Source: Chrysomallon squamiferum (Eukaryota; Mollusca; Gastropoda; Neomphalida; Peltospiridae). Taken from it: 64,000 nucleotides of DNA. The stretch spans positions 15,005,476 to 15,069,475 of the forward strand of contig CM022665.1 in NCBI GenBank assembly GCA_012295275.1, written 5' to 3'. A program made the position numbers and the translations under genes. Positions 27,901 to 40,772 of this stretch are shown here, in pieces (the first letter of the stretch is position 1; each line of letters starts with the position of its first letter). The notes beneath the pieces were generated by a model, which made no database searches, was not told the DNA's origin, and worked only from the letters and a program-made list of their open reading frames with translations.

Positions 27901-30900
27901 TATTTTAATTTTTTTTATTGCATTTTAGAAATTATTTTCAACTAAATAATACTGCAGCTTCATTACTTATTTTGATTATTATTGTTTGGTATTGTGATTT
28001 GTGTGTTTCTGTTTTGTTGCCAGGCTCTTATAATGCTTTCCATGACCGCAAGCATAAACATTCTGGAGGAGGTCAGGGGGGCAATGTGGGGCAGGGGATT
28101 AAGAAATGGGAAGAGAAGCTTTCAAGAAAACCCATTTCCAATCATATATCATCATCTGTCAATCAATCTGTTTATGAGGATGGGTTAATGCCCGTCCCCG
28201 AGGGCAACACATCTTCAATTCCTAGTACAGGTTTTGAATCAAACAGACTGAGTGACAATGTTTCTGATGCTGCTGCTGCTCTACACATTGTCTCTGAAAA
28301 TGTAAACAATGTAGAAGATACTAACACTTTGCACAATTCCCATTTCACCACAGCTTCTAGTGTCCACAGCAAAATTAACACTGCACCACTCACTGATAGA
28401 AAAAGTGAAACAGATTTCAAGAAACTGTACTCACCAAAGCAACAGGATTCGTTTAACCACTGCACTAATTTGTCAGATTCTCCTGATAAACATGAAGATC
28501 CTTTTCTCACAAGAGTGGTGAGAATACCTGATATTGTCCAGCAGTACTTAGATGCCGACAATGATCTTTCAGATTGCCTGAGTGTCATAACAGAAGCCAC
28601 AGAACCAACAGAATCTGACGATGTTGCCATTCTTACTATGAGCGAATCATCATCGACAGGGACTATTCATGATGAAGAGCTGGATAAACAGTTTGATGAG
28701 ATTTACAGCAAAAATCTCAAATATGATTTGCATTTAGATCCCAACTGCTCACCTAATGGCAATGAAGTCAACAATGCAGTTAAAGTCAAAGTTACCAAAT
28801 CACATTCTTGGAAGAAGATTAAAAAGTCTCCAAAACATGACAGATGTAATAAAGAAAAGGACCAGGCAAAGGAGGGAACTAATGTTGAAACAAAGTCAGA
28901 AGAGTCTGATGAAACCAAAAACACACCTAAAGTAACTGAAGGAATGCAGAAAATGGAACAATCTCTCAAACTGAATACACATGCTGAAAATAAAGAAACT
29001 AATATCATTAAATCTGATGATCAGGGAAAAGAAGAAATGTGTTCAGAGAGGATAAAAGATTCTGCAATTGAAGAAGACATCACTGTTGATAAAGCTGTGT
29101 TGGAACTTAACAGCAGCAACACATCTAAAACTGCTGCAGCAGATAATCTGTTATCTGGGGGAAAAACTTCTAGGTCTAAAACAGTTGACATAACTTCTTC
29201 AGTCACTTCTGAAGATGTTCTGAATGGAAATGTGGAAAGTTCTGAAGTGGAGATTATCATTAAGGATACAGGTTTAAAGCCAGCAGTGAAAACAGATGTA
29301 GAGGAATTGCATGAAAAAGAAGGTGATGCTAAAGGTAATGATGACAAAAACTATAGAACGCTTTCTAGTAATTATGATAATGGTGAGGTGGTGCATGGGT
29401 CAGTTGGTCCTTTAAATGCATATTTTGGAAATGGCTCTTCTGAAGCTTCTGACCATGTTGATCAAGCCCTGGGTTCTAGTACTGCTGCATGTTTAGATAG
29501 TTGCACTATTTCACAAGGTGATGGTAACCTAAATGCTTTAAAAGATTCTAACATGCTTTCTGTTGGTTCTGATGCTAACATTCTTTTTTCTGTAACTGCA
29601 TGCACAGATTTTCAGGGTGATGCAAGCACAGTTGTTCCTACAGGTGCTGCTAATGATACGGTGGATTTTAGTTCCAAAACTCTAACATCCTCATCAGAAT
29701 CTAATACAGATGGTTCAGCCAAGTCAGAAACAGACATTCCCATAGTTTCTGAACTTAATGAACTCACTGACAGCTTAACAGTTTCAGACACCAACATTTT
29801 ACCAGTTTCAGAACCTACTACTTCACCAGTTTCAGACACTAAAACTGATTTAGGTGTCAAGACATTACCAATTTCAGATTCTAATATTTTACCAGTTTCA
29901 TTTTCGGACACTCTACTGGTTCCAGACACCATTTTAAAAGATTCAGACACCACCACTTTACCAGTTCCAAATCCTAATACTTCACCAGTTTCAGACACTA
30001 ACATTTTACCAGTTTCAGAGTCAAACACTCTGGCAGAATCAGACTCTAATGATCAAACAGTCTTTGATTCTGAAGCTCAATCTGTAGCATCATCTTCACT
30101 TCTCATTTCATCTTCTTTTCCCTGCTCTGCATTAGCTTCTGCTGGTCAGAATCAGTTGATGTCCCAGTCAGCGGAAGACATCACTCTACCTACTCCTTCT
30201 TGTCTACCAGAAGTGGTTGTAGAGCAGCAGACATCAAAACAAGGTAGATCCATTCTCAGTTTATCCATTCCTCAGTGTTAATTTAATGTACTCCTTTAGT
30301 ATACATCCTTACAACAGAAGCAACAACAACAATATTATTAAAGTATATATAACATACATGTGTGTGTGCATGTACATTGCAATAATTATTATTATTATTA
30401 TTTATTGATATGATTATCATCATCATCACTGTTATTAATGTCATTTATTTATTTAGGTATCTTGGTTAATAAAAATTATTCATGCTGGAGACCTCTAAAA
30501 TTGATAATTTGAATATAATCCTTGTTAGTTTAACCAAAATTTGTGTGTATTAGATTTACACATACTTTCATATGATATGTGCTTTGACTGGTAACTTAAT
30601 TTGACCATCTGAATAGGCATGTGAATTTAACACTGACTTCGTGTCCCAGACCACATGTATTGTTATCAGCTGTATAAATGATACTGCTTCAGGGAGTTAG
30701 CTAAACCAACAGACATTGATTGCATTATAAAATTATTACAGTGTAAGAAAACTGCTTTTGACAGTAATTTATAATTTATGTCAGAATTACATCAATAATG
30801 TTGCTTGGTGACTGAGAGTTGAATTTCATAGATTCATTTTTTAAATTTTAAATTTTTTTTTTTTAAATTTTTTTTAAGTATGTAATGTATGTGTGTGTGT

Positions 30901-33900
30901 GTGTCTGGAAATGTGACTGTACTGTGGGTACATATGTGTTTGAGTTTATATTAGCATGTAAGTGTGTGTGTGTGTGTGTGTGTGTGTATGTCTGTCTCTG
31001 AGTGTATGTACATCTATTTAAGTATTCATTTCTGTCAAATTACATTGATAATTTTAGTCACTAAAAGTAAAAACGAATTTCAGTATTTCTATTTAAGATT
31101 CAGATTAAATGAATCTCATTGCATTAAGATTGTATCATAAGTATTTCCCCAGAGTTATATCTGTGATAACCACTTGTTTTCTATTGGGTATTCAAGTAGG
31201 TTTATAGACCATAAATACAAATTTATCACCATGATTTCACTAAATCAGGTAGTTAGATTGTTCTTTGCATTGATTATTTGGAGCTGTTTTTCTCTGCATC
31301 AGTAAGTTCTTGGTGCTTGGTGCATGGTGTGTGTGTGTGTCTGTGTGTGTGTTTTAAAGTATATGGTATGTATTCATATATGCTGCTGTGTATGTGTGTG
31401 TGTGTCTGTACATATTTGTATCTATCTATCTATATATCTATCTTTCTGTCTATCTATCTGTCTGTCTATCTGTCTCTGTCTATCTTTCTTTCTATCTGTC
31501 TATATATATATATATATATCTAAAAAAGAATAAACTAAGAGTATATTTGTTTTTCTCATTCAGTTAGTCATCCACAAATTAACACTCATTTATTTTTATC
31601 TTCATGAAATGGCTGTACCATGAAGCTACAGTCCACTGCCTACAACAAAGTATTTTTCTGTGTGGTTTGAACGTGACAAATGAGGTTTGGTTTTATAAGC
31701 GAAAAAATTGGCAGAGTGAATTGGCAATTTCAGACACAATTCTTACGTGTAATAACACATTGTCCTGTTTTATTTTTACATTTGTGTGAAATTATAGAGC
31801 AAATTTAATAGTGCGTTGTTGTTCGGGTCATATATATGTACATAATGCCATTTTGTGCAGCCATACAAACTTCTGTTGGTTGATACAAAATAGATAAGTT
31901 ACAAACAGGTTTCCATTTCATGTTGCCAATCAATATGATAAAGGTGCTTTCATACAGTGCAATTTGCCATAAGATTCTGAAGATGTGTTATTAATTTAAT
32001 TTTGTGTGATAAAAGTGCTGTTATGCAGTACTGTTTGTCCTAATGATTTTGAAAATGAATTACAAATTTAATTCAGTGTGATAAAGATGCTCTTGTGCAA
32101 TGCAGTTTGCACTAATGGTTTCAAAGATGTGTTACAGATTTAATTCATGTGCTTTTACACAATGTAATTTGCAGAAATTGAGTCTGATAGCAGGATTTGC
32201 CGTAATGATTTTTGAAAATGCAGTAATAACTTTAATTGGATCAGATTTGATACAGTAGGATTTGCAAAAGTATTTTTATTGGTTTACTGCAAATTCTGAC
32301 CAGTCTGCTTTAGGTGTTTTTATGAAGAACAATTTTTAAGAATGTAATGTGTTCTGTTATCCACATTAAACTTCTTTTTTTTACACAGATGTTGAATTTT
32401 TAATTCAAAATCTTAAAGGTGCCTTTAAAAATCATGATTTGCAATAATGAATTTTATTGTAAATATTTTATTTAGTAGTTTCTAGGTGTGTAGTACCTTC
32501 AGTTTATATCAGTAGTTTTTATTTCCTTTATATTAGATTAAATCAATACTTGTCCAAAGTACCTTTACATTGTACAAACTGCAGTAATGATTTTATTTTT
32601 GTTACTGTTTTCTACATTGTAGTTTATATATTTATATTTCTGTTAACATTGTTGTTTTTTTAAATTTATTTATTTATTTTTTGTTTTTTTTTTTTTAATT
32701 TTTATATTTTTTATATTCAGTGTATTAAGACAATGAAACTGTAATATAAAGGTAATTTCACATAGTGTAATATACTGTAACAATTTTTAAATGTTTTAAA
32801 TAATTTCAATTAATGATTTTTATATCACATATGCAAAAAATATTTTTAATGTTATATTTAGATATTCGGAATAAGTTGTTACAAACTGGACAGTATTTTT
32901 AGTATTAATAAAAAGTGTTTTCTTGAAATACTTCCAGTAATTTATATAATGATCAAATTAATAATAATAATAGGAAGAAGAAGAAGAAACAGAAAACAGT
33001 GACGAATAATAATAATAAAAAAAATTAATAATAATAACAGTAATAATAAAGATAATTATAATGGTAATAAAATAATAATAATTAATAATAATAAAAAGTA
33101 AATCCATACCAGTACATTTTTATACTGTTTACTTAAAAAAAAAAAAAAAAAAAAAAAAAATTCAGATAATATTTATTTATAATCAAAAGAAATAGTTTCT
33201 TTACTTTTTAGGAATTTTCTGGCAATTCTTTGCTATTCATATGACAATAATATTTATATAAAAAGGAGAAAAACCTATTCCAAATTGTGAGGATAATTTT
33301 GATGAATTCTGTGATATGCTATTGATTTTTGCTCTATAATGACAAAAGTGGAGACTGGTAGTTGTAAGAGATTGAAGATGTCTATTACTTGTAGACTTAT
33401 CTTCTAAGAAATGAAAATGAAAAGGCCAGATTTAAAAAATACTAACAATAATATAAAAGAAAAAAGGAACAGGAAAGAGAATAAAGAAAATCTGACCAGA
33501 ATTTGATAAAATTAGTTTTATTATTATCAGTGAATCTTTATATCACAAGTGAAATTGGTGACCTTTTGAAATTATATATTGATGATAAACAGAAAAAAAG
33601 AAGGTGTATTTATTCATGTTGTAGTTGTGTTTATTTTAATGTGTCTGAGTGTATTGGTGTATATCTCTGTATAGTGTACATATAATGTGTTTCCTTGTGT
33701 TTGAACATGTATGTATGTATTTTAGGGTTTGAATATTCTCTGTTTTATGTACATCTGTTTATACTGCACACAGATAATATTCGAAAGTATGGCACCCATT
33801 TGTCTGCACACCACCTATATATAGCTTACATATATTGTGTGTGCGTGTGTATGAACGTGTGTGTATGTTAACAGCATATCTAGTTATGTTTGACTTAACA

Positions 33901-35138
33901 AATTTTTATTGTTTTCAAGCTTACAACTGTGTGTTGCTTTTTTTCTTCAGGTTTTTTGTTTGTTTTTATTTCTATTTTTAATTTTTTTCTGTTTTCCATG
34001 TTGTTTTCTACTTGTTGATTTAAGTGCTGCAACATGTTACCTGGATTAATCTGTTATTCAAACTTCTTTATTCATAGATGCTGCTGATACATGGTGAGCG
34101 AAAGAAGAAAAGAAAATGTTAATAATTGTTAAAATCTTCTGACTGAAACTAATATTAATATTTGTTTCACATTATTTCTTTTAGGGAACCATGACGTGTA
34201 AATAATAGAATGAAGAAAACAAACCGATGTCAAGACAATTTTTTCCATTACTATTTTTTCCCCCCTCTATATTAAAACTTGAAATTTGGTTATCGTATTA
34301 TTGTTTGAGGGAAGACATAGGATGGGGGAGGGTATTGAAGAAGTCGTATGATAGTTGGATACATATACATATACAAACACAATACACAAGAACCTATATT
34401 CATATACACATACAATTCAGATATATACAGACAGACTTTTACAAACATATGTGTTTATATGTACATACACACACACATGCACGCACATAACTACTTCAAC
34501 ACACACACACAAACACACATACATATAAAGCCATGTATACACATACATCAACACAAATTCACACACACACAAACATACCATACAATGTTTTTACTCACAT
34601 ACTAAGTAAATTATATATCTTTAATTATGTTTTTTAAATTATTACTCTTTCTGTTACAACTAACTCATTTTTATCGCAGTGTAAGTGTTCAGTGTACTGG
34701 ATTATGCAGTATTTTGATCAGTATATTGATTACTAATAATATGTTTACATTTTTTAGCAACATGGATTTTTAAATAAAGGATGTCTCATTTTTAATTGTT
34801 TTTATTTCTTTCTCAGCTGTGGTTGAAGGTTTGCTTTATTATTTTTGTTATTTCTTTGTATTCATTTTTTATTTATTTATTTAGTTGTTGTTTTGGGGGG
34901 AATTTTTTTTTTTCTATCTCTTTTTGTTTGATCAAGAAACATTAGATCTGTTGAAAAATATGGCATAAAGATTACGTGAATGACAAAAATATGTCACTGA
35001 GCATATGACATAAATGGGAAACTAATGCAAAGGAAATCATAAAATATTCATGTTTTTCTGTCATAACACAACCAGAAAACCTTTATATTTCTTGTAGGTT
35101 TGTGTTTTAATGTATATGTCTGTGTGTATCTGTATATT

Positions 35139-35185
<47 letters not shown>

Positions 35186-36174
35186 ATGCTTGTCTGTGTG
35201 CACGTGCATGTGTGTGTGTGTGTGTGTGTGAACCCTAAACTAACTATTAAAATTTATATTGAAAGAAAGACTTTAACAGTATTATGAAGTGTATGAAATA
35301 AAAAAAATTGTTTTCCTAAACTTAAGATATCATTAGGAGGTAGTATTAAGTTGGTAACAGTTAAAAGGTAAGTACTGCCGTGCCACAATACATAATTACA
35401 GCATGTTTAAAAATATGTCCACAGCGAATTAATACCATTAAAACTGTTCACAACTTCAATGATATTTTACAGATTCCAGTTTAGCACCCTTTGTCAAAGT
35501 AACTTCAGAGACTGGGTCTGATGAGACGGGCAGCCATGGAGGTGACAGCGGCCACCTCAGCAGTACATCAGCAGACAACACCCCAGAACATGCACAGCGT
35601 TCACCAAAGCATCTCTCCATTCCGTCACTGGTGTGCACTTCAGTTGAGGAGGTTGGTTTTATTTTCTTCTCTTCTCATAATTTGTCTTGCCTAATATCCG
35701 ATTTGGGCAACAAGTAAATATTTGAAGCAGTCCAAGTGTCTATTAAACAGCACTGGTAAACACGTAAGTGTGTATTTTAAAGCATTTCTGCGTGTAGAAA
35801 AGTCTCTTGCTGGTAATTTAAAAAGAAAAGCCATCATTTTCATAGCAGCAGATTGTGTTGTTAGTAAAGTCCTTGTCCAGATGAGTAATGCCACACAACT
35901 TTAGTTTGTAAATATGTTGAGTACATCATTAAATAAAATATTTCTTCCATCATTCTTTATGTAAAAGATACTTGCTGCTGATCGAAAAAGAATATCTCAT
36001 GGTAGTGTTATCTGATTATTATCACTGTTAAAATATAATGATAATAATAAAATGAGATACAAATAATTTAACTTCTGTTCTCTAGATTCCAGTGCAGTAA
36101 TTAAATAAATAAATAAAAAATGTACATTAGATACTTATTATAAATACATACAAAATAACAGTAACAACATATTA

Positions 36175-36214
<40 letters not shown>

Positions 36215-36622
36215 AAAAAAGGTACCACAAAAAGTACGAACATTATAGATCAATTTCCTATATATTTTACCTACATAACTTCATTCAGCAATATATCACT
36301 AGATAAAATTGACACACTTTTTATTAAACAAATTTTTTAATAACCAAGACCCTGGAAATGTAACGAGTTGCCTGCTTCTGATATTAAATATCTATTTTCT
36401 ACCATAATATACAAACTACATTGTGCTTTTCCTGTTGTGTAGCTTCTCTCCCTAGCCTCACACTGTTCACAGCTTGTGTTTGATACATTTACTGTGTTTG
36501 TGTGTAATGTTTGTAGAGTAATACTGCTGATATGTGTACTCATGCAGTAGGTTATTAAATGTGTGACATTTTATTTCATCCTTTTTGATAAACAAATACA
36601 TATTTGTCATGGTGTTGGAAAA

Positions 36623-36675
<53 letters not shown>

Positions 36676-39600
36676 GGATGTAGTATGGGTATATGAATGT
36701 TGTATGTATGTAAGGATGTAGCATGTATTTATGTGTGTGTATGTAGGTTTGATATATTTATGTGTGTTTAGATATATTTGTATATATTTATGTACATGTG
36801 TGTGTATGTACATAGTGTTGTTTTGTGTCTGTATGTTCGTCCATGACAGTGTGTGTCTGTGTGCCAAGTTACCAATAATATTTCAGTTTTAGCTTTGTTT
36901 TTCTTTTTGTTGTTTTCTTTATTTCTATGATGTTTTATATTGTGTCATTAGTAGAAATGATGTTGAATGTTGATGTAGTAGATGTTGTTATTAGAATAGA
37001 TATAATGAAGAGGATGAAGACATTGATGACATGGTGTCATCGTTGGCATCTAGAAATCACCTGCGAAGTCATCTGACAGTAAGTTTGGACAATGATGACT
37101 TCTGAAAATGTATCATTTTTAAATTAACTTTAGAAATTCTGTTATTAATGTGCTGGTTTTGTGTTATTTTGGTGATGGTTATCTGACTTAGCAAAAGAAA
37201 TTTTTAATATTTTGAAATATTGCATTGTTCTAATTACTAACTTCATATCTTCATGCTACCAATCAGAAAATGTTACTGAATATAACCAATTTTCATGAAA
37301 GTAATTAGTATTAACTGGAATTATTAAATGTAACTATGCATTTATATAAAGTTACTAAAAGCATTAAATGTAACTGATATTTAAAAAAGCTTAAAAGGTT
37401 TAAATGTAACTGAAATTATTAAATATAACAATGGGATGATTATTAGCAATAATAATAATAACAATAATATTTATTGTTTACATTTTGGTTTTGGTTTGTC
37501 TATTTTTTTGTGTTAGCAGTATATTTCTGTTTCTCTTTTTCTGAAGATTATATTGCAAATAACTGTTTTGATTTTAATTTAAGACTTTTACATTAAGATC
37601 TGTAATTCTCTTTCTTTTGTAGTTCTCATCTCACTCTTCTCTTTCAGTATAAAAATGTCTCCATCCAAGCATAATGTTACACACCTCCATGTCTGTTAAC
37701 ATCTGCAGTGTTACCTCATCAGCAGCTAATTTTCTTATATTAACACATTTTCTGTATAAACTTTTTTGTTCTTTTTTCCTTTTTCCTTTTTCTATCTTTT
37801 TTCTTTTTTTTTAAAGTATCTTCTGTAAACAGTATGTTTTCATACAGTTTTGGCAGTTAGTGTAAACATGGATGTGTGCTATTTTCCAGTAAACCACTTC
37901 ACTATAAAAGGAAAACTGAAATTTGTGTTTTCATATAATTAACTTCAGATGAAGATATTTTAGCTTTACATGCTTCTGTACATCAAAAAATGTTTTTATA
38001 AGCCATTTCTCAGTAATTCTGAATCTGGCAAAATGGTACTCACTCTTTATGTGTTAATTGTTGTTTGGTATACACTGTATAGAAATAAAAATCATTATAG
38101 TCTGTTATAAAAAGAGCAATTTTTTATGAATGTTAAAATATTAAGATAAATCTTTGGATTGGTTATTAATTTTGTTATTTATATATATATTATTTTATTT
38201 TTGTTTCCCCATTTGCATTTTTAAAAATTGTTTTATTTGTTTATAATGTTTTTATCATTTTAAATTTATTTTACTTTTCAACTGAAATTGTATTTTTCAT
38301 TATGTAGTTCATTTCCTCCCCCACATTAAAATTCACGTATCTTCTTCGTCAATAAAAATAGCGATATCAATATCCTAATCAAGATACAGTTTCATAAATA
38401 TATATATATATATATATATACAAAAAAATTATAAAACTTAAAAAACTAATAATAAAAAAAACAACTAAATTCTTCTTTAAACAAAAAATAAAATAAAATA
38501 AAAAAATAAAAGAATCAAATAAACTAAACAAAATAAAAATTATTCATAATGATTTCCTAAAATACAAGATAATAAAAACAATATATAATTTTGGCTCCAA
38601 CCTAATTTAACAAGATCTAAAAACGCTTCCGATTTTTCTTCATTTTTTTTTTTTTTCATCTTTTCTGGTTAGAGTTGTCTTCTGTGGATTGACCGGAGAC
38701 AACTTGCCTGGTTTTTGTTAATTGCAGGATTTGCCATGGAAATTGCATCCTGAGCTGTAGAGCTCAGATTGTTAATAGGAAACGTAACCCCCTAAAGTAA
38801 TGCCAGAATTGAGAAATAAATGAATCTGCTTGTGCAGCTTGTAAAAAAAAAAAAATCAGTGTAACTTAAAGTAACAGCAATTACAAAATGTAACAAAGTT
38901 ATTGGAATTGAACAAATGTAAATGAAAATGACAGGAATTCAAAATAAAAATACTTGGACTGAGAATAAGGAAATAAATTAATGTGCTCTTGTTTCTGGTA
39001 AAATAATTCAGTGTAACTTAGAGTAACAGAAATTATAAAATGTAACAGAAAAAGCACGAAATTAAACAAATGTAAACAAAAAACAAGGTAACTGAAATAG
39101 CAAATTAACACTTAAATTTATTGGAAATCCAAAATATAACTCTCTCAATGCTTAATGATATGTAAGGAACAGGAGTTACACAGTGTAACTGAAAGTAACT
39201 GAAATTACAAAATGTAACAAAGTAAATGGAAAATAGATGAAACAAACAGGAATTAAAAAATGTAACAAAGTAAATGAAACTTACCAGAATTACAAAATGT
39301 TATTAAACATTAAATGTAATTTAAAACAGTAGAAGTTGTAAAAGGTAACTAAATTTCATGAATGAAACTATGATTATTAAATGTAACTCAAATTACTGAA
39401 TATGAATAACTTTAATTATTTATTTATCTCATGGATACCTTTAATGATACTATAGCAGTCAAGGCATTTAAATGTCTGTGTACGTTCAATAACCATTTTA
39501 TAATATAATGACTTTACTAGTTACAACAGAATCTCTGGTGTATTATATCAAGTTTTCATTAATCCATTGGATATCATCTACATATGCCACAGATCCAAGT

Positions 39601-40132
39601 TGTGCTGTTGGATGGTAATACTAGCAGTGGTAGTAAAGAGATTACTAATTAAATACAGCAGGAATGATTAAATATAACTGAAAACAAACAGAATTAGGCT
39701 TCTACAATTTGAAGAACCAAAATGTGAAAATAGACATACAGCTTGAATTAGTATTTACAAGATATTTTAAGTGCAGGTTGCTAAACAACTGATCTTAATG
39801 TTAGGAAATTAATTTTGATAAATAGGTAAATAGATTAGCTTGATGAAATGAAATCTGAATTATAAGTTATGGACAACAGCTAAATTTGGAGGAGCAAAAG
39901 TAAATTAACAAAATAATTCTAGAATTATAAATTTGATTACATTCATTTTATTTAAGAATTTAAAAATTATTATAAAAGAAACAAATATGGAAGTTTGTAG
40001 AACTTTTTTCCCTTTCTCTCTCTTCACAAATTTTAACAATATTATTTCATATATATAATTATCAATTGTTTTTCATAGGGGATAGTTTTAAGGAATTATT
40101 ATTATTATTATTAGTAGTAGTAGTAGTAGTAC

Positions 40133-40165
<33 letters not shown>

Positions 40166-40740
40166 AGGACAGTAGAGAGAGTCTGTACAGTATTTACAGT
40201 GATGCAGGGGAGATAAACTATGGTAAGATTCCTGTCAGTGGAGAAATTCTGTTTGGACTGGACTACAACTACCGGTCTAGTGCACTGGAAATATATATAA
40301 AACAATGTAAAGACCTCGCACCAGTCGATACAAAGAGAAACAGATCAGATCCGTAAGTATAATTTTATTTAAAACTTTATCTGGACATTGATATCTGTAG
40401 AAATTTAATAATATTCAGATATATAGTTACATTTTAGAAAATTTATAATATTGTAAATAAGCAAAGTTTTAATTCAGAAATTTTATAACAGTATAGATAA
40501 GTAAAGTTTCATTTCAGAAATATTTTAAAATTTTAATATAAATTGTGAAATGAGCTTGGCAACTTAAATGAACAGCACTTTTTAAATTGATAAATATTTT
40601 TTAAAAAAGTATTATTCTTTATTTATTTATTATTGGTGTTTATTGTCAATATTTTTATTTATTTATTTATTTATCATCATCATCATTATTTAATTTATTT
40701 ATATTTTTTATTTGTTTTTGGTTTATGTATATTTATGTGT

Positions 40741-40772
<32 letters not shown>

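Larger units (their letters stand above)
21213..28023 (+). other. SYTL: SYTL intron 4 (about 6.8 kb)
   Basis: GTGAGT donor and TTGCCAG acceptor. It contains a TC array at 21676-21756, a CA run at 23082-23108, GT runs at 23567-23650, a CA run at 24952-25000, and otherwise AT-rich unique sequence. A mixed-composition stretch at 22370-22870 may be the relic of a mobile element but has no intact ORF. No exon with homology was found. Confidence 0.85.
30244..35472 (+). other. SYTL: SYTL intron 5 (about 5.2 kb)
   Basis: GTAGAT donor and TTTTACAG acceptor. Holds GT runs (30892-30904, 30964-30987, 35140-35230), a TATC/TGTC array (31419-31520), the decayed array at 31936-32820, an A-run at 33135-33160, and CA-rich sequence at 34358-34580. 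A possible micro-exon is at 34078. Confidence 0.85.
37079..40167 (+). other. SYTL: SYTL intron 7
   Basis: Perfect GTAAGT donor; the acceptor is preceded by an ATT/TAG microsatellite. Contains the GTAAC-rich arrays at 37265-37440 and 38800-39400, a TA run near 38397-38420 and T-rich or A-rich blocks. Confidence 0.8.

Noticed and set aside
27918-28023. Upstream extension of the exon 5 open frame (MHFRNYF start)
   Set aside because: The possible acceptor near 27928 leaves the wrong phase after exon 4, and the residues are hydrophobic intron translation. The acceptor at 28023 fits.
40066-40167. Leu/Val-rich N-terminal extension of exon 8
   Set aside because: It is the microsatellite before the acceptor; the alternative AG at 40078 gives the wrong phase and an immediate stop.
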